Source of the DNA: Gymnogyps californianus | Lineage: Eukaryota > Chordata > Aves > Accipitriformes > Cathartidae | Direction: 5' to 3' | DNA length: 64,000 nucleotides | Assembly: GCF_018139145.2 (NCBI RefSeq) | Contig: NC_059471.1 | Span: forward strand, 214,291,494-214,355,493 | In this document: positions 51,001 through 63,000 of the stretch, one piece after another | How the letters are laid out: each line of letters begins with the position of its first letter | How positions within the stretch are numbered: position 1 is the stretch's first letter | The notes under the pieces: generated by a model | Seen by the model: the letters and a program-made list of their open reading frames with translations, nothing else | The model's database searches: none | What the model was told of the DNA's origin: nothing | Position numbers and translations under genes: made by a program

Positions 51001-54000
51001 AGAGACCCATGGACCAACCAAGCTGTTTGAGTGGCCAGAAGTATTTAAACCGAACCTAATAAGCTTGCCTAGCTCATGGGGCAAAGAGCATGATGCTGCA
51101 GAGAAGCTGTTGGAGGAGTCTGCAGGCCACCAGGCCAGCCAGCTGACCACTAGCCTGACCGTGAGAGCACCAGGGATGATTTTCATTATTGTCTTAATGA
51201 GAAGTGACATGTTATGTATCCACAGCCACTCAGGCTAGAAATACAGTAATTCAGCGTGATAAGATGACAAGTAAGAGGTAAGAAGTTAATGGTGTGGTGC
51301 CTTGTTGAACACAGCTTGTCATGCCTCATTAGATTTAAGAGAGTTATTCGAGACTGTGTAATTATCAGAGACAGTAAAACTGTTGTATTAAAGATAAAAG
51401 CTAGTATTATAGAGAAATAATTAACTGCTTAATAGGGCATTTACTGTGCAGAGCTGCAGCAGGCTGTCTCCAAATTAAACCAGAACTCCAGCCAAGACTA
51501 CCAGAGCTTAAACAGGCAGAGTTGTTTGGTAGCTGTGACCCAGAGGTTAGGGATGATGCTAAATCCACATAAAAGTAGCACCAGGTCTTTGAAAACTCAA
51601 GGAGCTGATGAAGTCCTCTCTGAAGCAGCATTGCTTCTTTTGTGTTTTGGGAGCACAGTAGGGCTCTGGGGCAACAGGCTGAGCAGCAACTGCAAAGCAT
51701 CCCTCTCCTCTTCCAAGCCCTGCAGAGAGCCAAGCCGTGGCATGCACAGCCACAGGCTCAGCTGGCTGGGGTTGGAGAAAGGCTGAAGTCTCCTTTGCTC
51801 TTCTCAAAATGTGTCTCCGCTCACTGGGGTCAACTCAGTTTTCCACCGGCTGTAGGCATGTGTTTGCTACCATGGCTCAGACAGATCTGTCCACCCTTAA
51901 GATTTATTTTAAGAAAAGTTGTGCATGCTTATGCATGCATCAAACAAACAAGAAATGTGACATTTAAGTGCTAGCACCTACAACCAATTAAAAATTTTGT
52001 TTAGTGCACACAGAGCTGCACAAGATGTGAGAGAACCCCCATCTAACTGGATTAAAAATGAAACTAGCGTGTACTGGGTCTACACCAGAAGACAACAGGA
52101 ATTTGTCTTCCCAATAGTGCTACCAGCCACAGCACTGATTATTCTAACTCTGTTTCCCTTCTCAGCTTTGTCCATTTGTAAAGCGAGCTGGCTTTTGCAA
52201 GGAAGCAATGCTACTGCACGTCTCTATAGCTAAGTGATCTTCCCAAACTGGCAGACACCTGCAAGCCTAGTTAGGGCAGCAGTCTGGACCACACCACAGG
52301 CCAGGAAAGCACAGGTCCCCCAGCTTTCTAGCATGCATTTGCTCCTCACGGACCCACATGCTCGTCACTGCTTTTTAAGTCTTCGCAAGCATGCTATACA
52401 CACAGAGTAAGGACTCCTGATCTCACTTCGTGTCTCTTCACATCATCACCAAACAGGAAACTAGTCCTAGTAACATATGAAGTAAAAGTCACATGAACCT
52501 TTAGATTCCCCCCGCCCCAAATCTTTCTAAGGGGAAGAAAACACCAGTGGAAGTACAGCCAAGCTTTCAGACAAATCTTTGAAGTCTAAAAGCAGCAATG
52601 CAGGTTGGGAACAATTGCTCCACAGTTAACTCAAGTGGGGAAGCTTGAGAAATCAGCCTCAACTCACATTTCCACCGGTAGCGTAAAGTCTGGATGTTTG
52701 CAGCATGTTTAAGGGGAGTCCTAGCTAGTGTTGATGGCCTACTGAGTTGCCCCTTTTATCACAGAGCAGAGCTATTTGTGTTCTGAAGAGCAGCAAATTT
52801 GGGAGTTGTGTCAAGTCAACTACCTCTCTGACAGCACAAAGCCACCCAGTGGTGCGTGCTGCTGCTGCTGCAGAGATGCCACAGGTTGACAGGTGATGTT
52901 GGGTGAAATAAAGCTGAACACCCCATGTTCATGGCTGAGGGTCCTTGTAACAGAGCAGGGTGCTACAGCAAGCTCCATGAAAAAACAAGCTGCTAAATGG
53001 AGGAAGATGGAGACTGCTTGTCCAGGTTCTTCCTGCAGGACCCAACCTTGCACTGAACCTATTTCCATCTGATCATGAATTATTCCATTTAAATTTCAAT
53101 TAACAGTAAAGTAGGTGGATGTCAGCAGTAAAATAGTTCACACTATAGAAATGCGTTTCCTTCAGAAAGGCTTCAAAGACAGTCCTCAAGAACAACAAAA
53201 GGAAGCCTCGTGAAGTCCCAACCTGAAGCATAGAGGCTGCTCCAAGGCACACAGCTGTGCTGCAGCGTGAAGTGCTGTGTGACCACTTGGACTTGCCACG
53301 TGGTCCAAAGCATCCCAGGAAAAGGCTGGGCAGGTGGGAAGGCAACGCTCCTACAAGAGTCAGGAGAAGGGGACCCAGGTCCATCCCATTAAACAGGAGC
53401 AAAGCACCCCTGAGATGACAGCCTGCCTTCTTGAGTTGCTGTCCTCAGAAAAGTTACCACTCTCCCCCTACCTGGCTCCAGTAACTGCAGACAAAAAGCC
53501 ATGAACTTAAACCAAGAGAGAAGGAAGATGAGTGACAATTTGAGAGACATACCCTGCCCACGGCTGAGAAAGGGCAGGGCAGGAAACAAAATACTCCCAG
53601 GCCCTTCCTCTTCAGTCAAGGACAATAAAGATCATACACGCTTGAAATCCCCTCAGGAGCACCAGGCTGGGTGGAAGTTGGACACCTCAATAAGAATCTG
53701 TGAAATGTAACAAAAAAAAATGTTTGGGAGGAGAGTCTTTCGTTATAGATGTGTAAATAGTCAGAAAACTAGAAGATAAAAGCTCAATGACAGCTATCCT
53801 TGCTTTTTTTTTTCCAGAGTAATAAGAGGTAGACATTTGTTATGGTGTTTTCTTGATGCAGTGGAAAAGGGACAGCTTTGCCTCCCCTAGATACATACAG
53901 TTCCCTGAAGTTACCCAAGTCTGCAGCAATGCCGTCCCACAGTCTACTTTTGTTTTTAAACAAATTCTCTGATTATTATAATCAATTAAGACAAGGACAG

Positions 54001-57000
54001 CAGCAACCACCCAATTCCCTCATCCTGTTCCTCACCCCGTTCATGGTGGAGCAGTCCTGCGTGTAAGGTTCTCCCTGCATCCCCCATTGACCTCGCACTG
54101 CATTCAGACAGCTCCGCGGCAGACGTGTGCATCAGCACAGCTGCCTTTTACCCCTCTTGGAAAGAAAACCCCTAATTTCGGCAGAATTAGCTGCAGTAGC
54201 AACTAGTTGCCGATCACCAAAACAGACTACTAATTCAGGTTTCTACAAAAATAAAAGGGGGAAACTTATTTCCCTAGGAGAAGCTTAGGTATGCTTGGCT
54301 GAGAGTCAGACCATCTCCTTGATAAATCTTACTGCAATCAACCAAAGGATTCAAAAGTTGAGGTTTGGAAGGGAGATGTTGACTCAGACAAAGCTTTTAG
54401 GACTTGATTTACAGGAGATGCAAGCCTGACCCCACTGAGCTCAGCAACAGGCCCCAGCGGACAAATACTGAAAATGAACCTGATATTAGAAGTACTCGGA
54501 GAAAGCACTGCAGTGTTAATACGCTTAAATTGTGAATGGTCCACCAAAAATAAAGGCTGCAATGCCCAGAACTGGTTACACGGTCACCTGCTTTTAAGAG
54601 AGGGGCTAGCTAAATTGCCTACTGTAAAGCCCATCTCTGGGGCAACATCGCACTAGCAAGAGGGTCAGGGCTTTATCTCTGGCCTTTGCAGAAGAGGACT
54701 CAGAGCTACTGTACCAGGGAGGAAACAGAAGCTCTTCCCCTGCCCAACCTCCATGTTATTTATAGGCAGTATACTCTCCAATAACACATTTCAACCTATT
54801 TTGAAGGACACGCCCTTTCCCAGGCTTTTTCCAAGCCCCAGGCAGGAAAGAAGCCAACATACAGGATACAGAGGCCAAAACCCTGGGGTCTGCACTATTC
54901 TTAGCCTGAGCATGCAGCTACTCAGACAGCTCAACCCGAGACACAATGGGAGGAAGCAGCAGCCACCGTTTGCAGAGAGCAGCCAACATGCCGCTTGCGA
55001 GGTAAGTGTGAGCCTGGGCTGGAAAGGCTCAAAACATACGCCCTCCATCAGTTCAGGGAGCAGCAAAAGTCCCATCAGAGGTTTCAGGAGACAGAGTGCT
55101 ACTGATTTACATCCTCTAGTCTGCATTAAATGCATTTAGTCACTCCCTCCCAAATACCCTTGTACCAATCCTTCAAGAATGTAAACACCTGTAGCAAAAC
55201 AGGCAGAGGGGATACTTTACGGAAGGAATAGGAATGGAGGATATGTTCTAGGTTATCTCTGGGTCTGCAAGACATGAGGCAGCAGGGAAGTATATAGATT
55301 GAACTAGCTCCTACTGAAGATCAGAGAGTCATAGAATGGTTTGGGTTGGAAGGGACCTTAAAGAACATCTAGTTCCAACCCTCTTGCCATGGGCAGGGAC
55401 ATCTTCCACTAGAAGAGGTTGCTCAAAGCCCCATCCAACCTGGCCTTGAACACTTCCAGGGATGGGGCATCCACAGCCTCTCTGGGCAACCTGTGCCAGT
55501 GCCTCACCACCCTCACAGTGAAGAATTTCTTCCTCATATCTGATCTGAATCTACCCTCTTTCAGTTTAAAGCCATCACCCCTTGTCCTATCACTACATGC
55601 CCTTGTAAGAAGTTCCTCTCCAGCTTTCTTGTAGGCCCCCTTTAGGTACTGGCAGGCTGCTATAAGCTCTCCCCGGAGCCTTCTCTTCTCCAGGCTGAAC
55701 AACCCCAACTCTCTCAGCCTGTCCTCACAGGAGAGATGCTCCAGCCCTCTGATCATCTTCATGGCCCTCCTCTGGACTCACTCCAACAGGTCCATGTCCT
55801 TCTTATGTTGGGGGCCCCAGAGCTGAACGCAGTACTGCAGTGGGGGGTCTCACCAGAGCGGAGCAGAGGGAGAGAATCACCTCCCTCGACCTGCTGGCCA
55901 CGTTTCTTTTGATGCAGCCCAAGATATGGTTGGCTTTCTGGGCTGCAAGTGCACATTGCCAGGTCACATTGAGCTTCTCGTCAACCAACATCCCCAAGTC
56001 CTTCTCCTCAGGGCTGCTCTCAATCCATTCTTTGCCCAGCCAGTATTTGTGCTTGAGATTACCCCAACCCATGTGCGTATCCAGCTACTGCTGAGCTACT
56101 CTACAGTATCCTTCAGATAAGAAGAGTTTATTCTGGGTTAGAGTGCTCTGACTTGCAAGAGGAGCATGCATGGACAGCAGGCACTCAGGAAGCTGCTGCT
56201 GGAGCAATGACCCTAGGCAAAGTCCTGCACAGTGCTGTGCACTGGGGCTCGCAGGCTGACGCAGGTGGAGCACAAGAAGAAGAAATAGTTCTGCTTTTTC
56301 CTAACCAAAGACTTGGACATCTTTCCTCCCTGAGATCTCACCTAACAGCTGCTCCTCTCCCCTTTCTTGTGTAGTTGCTGACATTGTTTAGCCCACCTAT
56401 TCCTATTCCCCATACAAATCCAGAGTCATCCGCAGGTCTAGTGCAGGGGAAGCTCTGGAATCCACAGAGCAGCATCACCTCCCCGTCATCCACCCTGCAG
56501 AGACGCATCAAGAGCCTCAACTGGAACACTAATCCATCTGGGGACCCGAACTGCCCAAATGAAGGCCATGTAGTACTTTGGTATGGTTCTGAGTTTTAAG
56601 CTCTACCCTGTGTGTCTTATTTCTACGTGGACTTTTAGAGCTGTCATTATAGCCAAGTGGTCATAAACCATAGCTTTGAGATAACAAGCATTAGTCACGC
56701 TTTGCACATTGAGAACAGGGCATATTAATTGATGACACAGTAGGTCTTAGAGGAGACCTGGATTGGGGCTGGGCTCCAGCTCAAATGCAGAGTGTTTTAT
56801 TTAACTCTGTCCTGGGGGAGGCAGTAGTGACTCTCTCCATAGAAAGGATCACTACGTTTCAAGTCAGTCCCTTGAAAAATGGGGTTTAGACAAGGAATGC
56901 TTTATCTTAAGACTGCAACATCTGAGATCATTAAGAGAACATCACCTGAAGAATGAAGTGATGCAACTGGGCTGGTAGGTATCATTAAAGTCTATCTGCC

Positions 57001-60000
57001 ATACAGTTTTCTCACAAATGCTGTTAAAAAAACAGCTGGAAATTTAATAGACTCCTCCTTAAAGCTTTACTTCCTCCAACTCTTAATTACAGAAGACTAG
57101 TTGCCCTGTAAAATTTCTTGTACAGAGTTAAAAGTCACCTATAATATCAACTGTTCACCACATGTTGCAGAACCAATTCAGCAGGGTGCAAGATGCTTCG
57201 CAGCTCTTAGGTTACAGATAACTTTTCATGCAGTTCTAGTTTGCCAGCTCATTTCTCAGCTCACCCAACCCATTTGTTCCTTCAGAAACCAGGATCCTCA
57301 CAGTCCTCACTTAGCGCGCAGCTTTCACTGCTCGGTTTAGCTGTTCAAAAGGTGACTTCCAAGAAGAGGTCAATGTAATCAACAGCTGAAATTCAAGAGC
57401 TTTGTAGAAAGCTGCGTGCAGCTTAATGAAGCACATCAAGCGCTGCGCAGGCCTTCCAGCTTACAAAGCGCAATGTACGTTTTCAAGCTCAGCCAGTTTT
57501 CAGATGTACTGAAGCAGAAGAAAAACGTCTTGCGAGTCCTGCCATATGCAGCTTTTTGCTTAACCCACAAACCTACATGTAAATTGGCTACTACAGTCTG
57601 CAAAGCCCCATGCTTTGTACCTCCAGAGACACAGTTAACCTTTGTGGTTTTGTCTTCCCTTAGAGGGAAAAGCATCTGCAGTGGTGAAGCTCTCATTTAC
57701 ATGTACGTGTATGTGAATAACCAAAATCAAACAGTGTCCTGGTTTCAGCTGGAATAAAGTTAATTTTCTTCCTAGTAGCTGGTACAGTGCTGTGTTTTGG
57801 ATTTAGGATGAGAATAATGTTGATAACACACTGATGCTTTAATTGTTGCTAAGCAGTGTTTATCCTAAGTCAAGGACTGCTCAGCTTCTCACGCTGCCCT
57901 GCCAGCAGAGGCGGGGAGCCCACAAGGAGCTGGGAGGGGACACAGCCAGGACAGGTGACCCAGATGAGCCAAAGGGGTATTCCATACCATATGATGTCAT
58001 GCCCAGTATATAAACTGGAGAAGTAGGCCAGGGGACACCACGACTCAGTGGTTGGCTGGGCATTGGTCAGCGGGTGGTGAGCAACTGTATTGTGCATCAC
58101 TTGTTTTGTATATTCTATTATTATTATTTTTCCTTCCTTTTCTGTCCTATTAAACTGTCTTTATCTCAACCCATGAGTTCTACTTCTTTTTTTTTTAATT
58201 CTCTCCCCCATCCCACTGGGGGGGGGGGGGGGGGGGGGGGGGGGCGCGTGGGGAGTGAGCAAGCGGCTGCGTGGTGCTTAGCTGCTGGCTGGGGTTAAAC
58301 CACAACACACAGTTATGCATTCATATTAGAGGAAGCAAAGTCAGCAGAGCCTGTCTTGGACACGGTAAGCCTGTAGTGCTCTCGTGTCCTCGGCAAATTT
58401 ATTTCAAAACAGAATGGAAGTCTGATAGATCAAGTGATCTATCTTTTATTACTTCTCTTTCCTGACACGCACTCACACTTCCACACACCCCTATGAGAGA
58501 TTTTCAGGGTAAAAGCCAAAACACCACATAGAAAGCACTCAGGATTATTTTGAATTACAGAAACAGTGCTGCAATTCAACGTATGTATAGCAACAAGACT
58601 GAACTTAGGACTGGGCCAGGATCACAGAATGTTTTGGGTTGGAAGGGACCTTTAAAGGCCATCTAGTCCAACCCCCCTGCCATGAGCAGGGACATCTTCA
58701 ACTAGATCAGGTTGCTCAGAGCTCCATCCAACTTGATCTTGAATGTTTCCAGGGATGGGGCATCTACCACCTCTCTGGGCAACCTGTGCCAGTGTTTCAC
58801 CACCCTCATTGTAAAAAAGTTCTTCCTTATATCTAGTCTGAATCTACCCTCCTTTAGTTTAAAACCATTAGCCCTTGGCCTACCGAAGTCACAAAAGGTT
58901 GCTTAAGTTTGATTTATCTGATGGAGACGAGTACCGCAGCTTCCACCAATCCCTCTCAAAGTTCAGGCACTTCCATACACTAGGATGCTGTTCCTCATTT
59001 TCACTAACCAATTGCCCACCATCCTGGAGAAAAACGCACTGGAAGGTCAGCTGGTAAGTCCACAGGGACCAGGAAAACCGCAGCAATGGGTTGGTACTTC
59101 TATTCTTTACCAGGAATTTTCCACCACAGTCAAGAGCCACCACTTCTTTTACAGTCAGTCTGGCAAACTCCTACTCTGTGGTCCTGCCTCAGGACAAGCT
59201 ACTTGGACCAGAGCATAAAACATCACCCTGCTTGCTAACAGAGCACCTCCATCACCGAGCCCTGCCTGGGGGGTCAGCACCAGGGTCCCTACCACCAACA
59301 GCTCTGCCTTCTTAGACTAAACTCAAGGCAAGATGTGCTGGAAGAATGCATCCAGCAGTGATGTGCAAGGGGAGACAAAGGGACACTTGCTGTCACATTA
59401 GGCAGGATCAAGACATTTTCAAAAGTCAAGCTGAAAGCCAGGTTTCGCTGTGTGCAGAGGGCTATGGAGCTCAGGCCAGGCCAGCTCTCCTTGCCTGGCA
59501 GCAGGAGCTCTCTCCAAGAGCTCAGTCTATTTTCACACCTGCAGCACAAGTGCTACTAAACCTCATTCAGGAGCTCAGAGGGCTGCCAAGACAGTTTCAG
59601 GAAGAGAAATAAATATTCTTAGATGTCCGCCACACCGTTTGTGGTGGGGCAGAAAACAAGTACATTAGCTCCAAGGAAAGCTTTTTCCATTCACAATGGA
59701 GAAAAAGATCCTTTAACTCCCCAAATCTGTTTCACTTGCACTCCGGTTAATCCACAAGGGCGGCTATGGCTAAAATTTCTACACAAGATCTCCCCCCATA
59801 TCAAAGGGTTTTGCTGTCCAGGTTGCAAACCCCTTCCTCAAAAAAAGTTTTAAACTTAAACAGCAGCAACTGCAGGGACTCAACCCCCAAGTCACACTCA
59901 GCATCTGCAGCTGCGGTAACTGCAACATGCTTTCTCCACTCAGCTGAGTGATGATCAAGGCAGAGCATTAAAAACTACTTCAGAGGGGATTACACAATTA

Positions 60001-63000
60001 TCCACGCTCCTCCACATCATGACCTCTCTAAGGGCAAGTTCTTGCACAGGAAACTGGATTGCCACACACACAGCTGCTAGGCTTTACTGCCTCTTCTTCC
60101 AAGTGTTTGTGTCTTAGTTCTTGTAGCAAGTGTCCTTACAGCCAAAGTGCCTCCAAAGCCACCGCAGGCAGGTGGGAAGGAAAACAACTCATTTTCATTT
60201 GATTGCCAAACGGGGCAAAGTTGCAACCAGAGCAAGCCCTGGACCATACAGGAATTAGGCTTGACTACAACCTTAAAGACCTTCTTGCTGGAAAAGCAAG
60301 AGAGTGTCTGTAGGCTCAAAGGAACTGTCATCACTATTGCTCACAGTAGTTAGGCAGACTAATATAACCACACTAAACAGCTTTCCTCATTCCCTACCAA
60401 GGCTGGGCATCACTTACTTCTGGGTCCTGTTTTCACTGCATGAAGGACACATTTCATGTACCCCACAGCAATGGGGAACAACCATCCCACTCATCCCGTT
60501 ACAGGGAAACGGGTATTCCCTCTGCTGCCCAGAGCCACTGGGCTCTAAATTGACCATATTGCTCTAAACTGACCTTTTTTGTAGCCTTTGCAACAGGCTG
60601 AACTGGCCTCAAGAAACCTAGCGAGCTGTTGCAATAAAAATTGAAACCTTAGGTGACAGCTCCATTTTGCCACTATATTCTCTTCCAGGACTGCATACGA
60701 GCTGTGCTTCCTCCAGCCCAGACACACACTGGACACAGAGCATCAATTCAGACAATCACGCAAGACTGAGTTCCTCCTCCGCTGGGTTCTCCTGCCAGGT
60801 TAGCAGAAGACAGTCTTTCCACAGCCCCAAGAGGCAGAAATTCAAGGACACAAACTCTTCTGGTAACAACATATAAATTTATCCTTCCTGCAATGGGCCA
60901 TACTTGGGACCCGTACTGCGGACGTATACACTCTGTGAGCACATCCCACGCACACACACCTGCAAAGCTTTGCAGAACACCACATTCTTGTTAGTCCAAG
61001 TTTCCTCTAGATGTTTTCAAGTGCTCTGAACAGTATCTGCACAATTTGGATGTCTTATCTATTCAGATGCTCCTACAGCTAAGCTGAACTGGTACTTTGA
61101 AGTAGAAGGAACGCAAAAGGCATTGGCTTGGGTTCAGATAGGAATTGAATTTCCACCCATTGACCTGGAAGACCGAGCAAGCTGGCCTGCAACATCCCGT
61201 TAAAGCAGAAATCACAGACATACAAACGACAGCAATACACACCCAGGAATGTCACAGTACTGAAGGCAGAGTATTAAAGAAGGGCTGACGCTGACTCCAG
61301 TGACAGTAGCGTCCCAAGATGTAGATGAGGCACCCACCCAGCTGGGACTGCCCAACTTGATGCTGGGCTGGATGGAGTGAAGACACAAATCGAGGTTCCC
61401 AAGAACCTTTTTGACTCTGCACACACATCACCACCAGCTCAAGAGGTTCCCATACCTCCCAGCTGCTGGAACCTTTTCCTCCCCAGGAGGCCGCCAACTG
61501 ACCTGGCCACATCAACAGCCCAAAAGCTGCTTCAAAGCAAGTTATTGCCTAACGTAAAGTCATTGGTAAGCCCACTACAACCGTCATGGGTTAGAAGTCT
61601 GCATACAAACAGCCCCAACAGCAGATCCGAGAAAGCCTCCGGCTGGGACTGTGGGAATGGGGCACAGATAGGAGACAGCTGGGGTGAATTAGGGACCACC
61701 AGCCCAGCCGCAGCCAGAGGAGGTGCTGCGGTTGAGATCCCAGGGCTGTAAACACATCTGCTTTCGGGTTCCCAGCCAGCAGTTTCCTTCACAGCTTTAG
61801 TCATCGAGCAGATTCACAACGAAACCGCATAGGATCAGCTTTCGGTTTCTCCTCATTAACCAAGAGGTTGTTAACGTTCGAGGAAACATTAGCCCTTGCA
61901 GCGGGGGGAGGACAACAGCTAGCCCAGGGTTGACAATTCGCTAGCAGGGGTTACGTGGCCTTCATCCACAGGAGTATTTTGATATGATAAACTCATGTCC
62001 TTGATTTTATGGGACACCCCATGGAGTTTACAGGACAATTAACCCATATGTGCACATCACTAAGGGGAACAGACACACAAAATTAATCTATTCAATATTT
62101 GGTGAAACACAAGCAGCGAAGTGTTGCAACTTGGCTACTCCAGCTGGAAAAAGCTATCAGTTACCGCAGGAAGAACTTGTTGCAGTTTTCCCTGGCAGCT
62201 TGGCGTTAACCGCACCGCTGGAGCCTTTAAAAGTGGTTTCCAGAAGGCAGAGAGGGGCAAGCGAGCCTCAAAATCTGTGGCTACTTAGCCAGAAAACTTG
62301 GAAGTTTTAGTGCACTGTCACCTCAGGCTTTTAAACAAGGAAAACAGATCAAGTTCTGGCACGTTATTCAACTTGTGTGAAACCACTTAATCCAAAAGAA
62401 GAGCAACTCCCATGTCGTTCAGAGTAAAATGCAGCTGCAGCACAAGACAACAGTAAATTTTCTCGGGTTTTTCAGTATTAGTGTTCCCCACCTTTTCTCG
62501 CCACTCAGCTGCTTTCTCTCACTGCCACCCCTTCACAGTACCGAGCAAAACGCATTCTCTCAGTAACCTCCTTCCCCAGCCTCTCAAGCCCTAACACTTT
62601 ACAGTTTAGGCAAAGTTAAACAAAACAACATCACAATGCAATTAAGGGCACTGTGACTCTAATCAAGCAGCACTGTATCTGACACCCGCCCTATTTTTGT
62701 CAGCTTCTTCCTTGTCAATCATCGGGTGACACCATTAAGTTTTCACGCTTCACTAAAATTTTCTAAGTGGCTGAGTGATCGCTCATACAGGCGGAGCCAA
62801 TTTTAACAGATCATAGCTGCAAGTCCGTGGTGCTTCGTTACCATCAGATGAAGGCTCAAAACAAGAGTTTTAAGAACAAGCATCTGGCGCCTGAACTGCC
62901 GGCTCAGTACAGCGGCAGCCACAAAATCCCGCACTTCCTTAAATCCTACAGGTAGCTAACGCAAAACTTGGTGCTCATTACAGATAAACGGGTACCCAAA

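Noticed and set aside
55409..56072. Minus-strand frames of 89-117 codons
   Set aside because: Same CR1 sequence as above.
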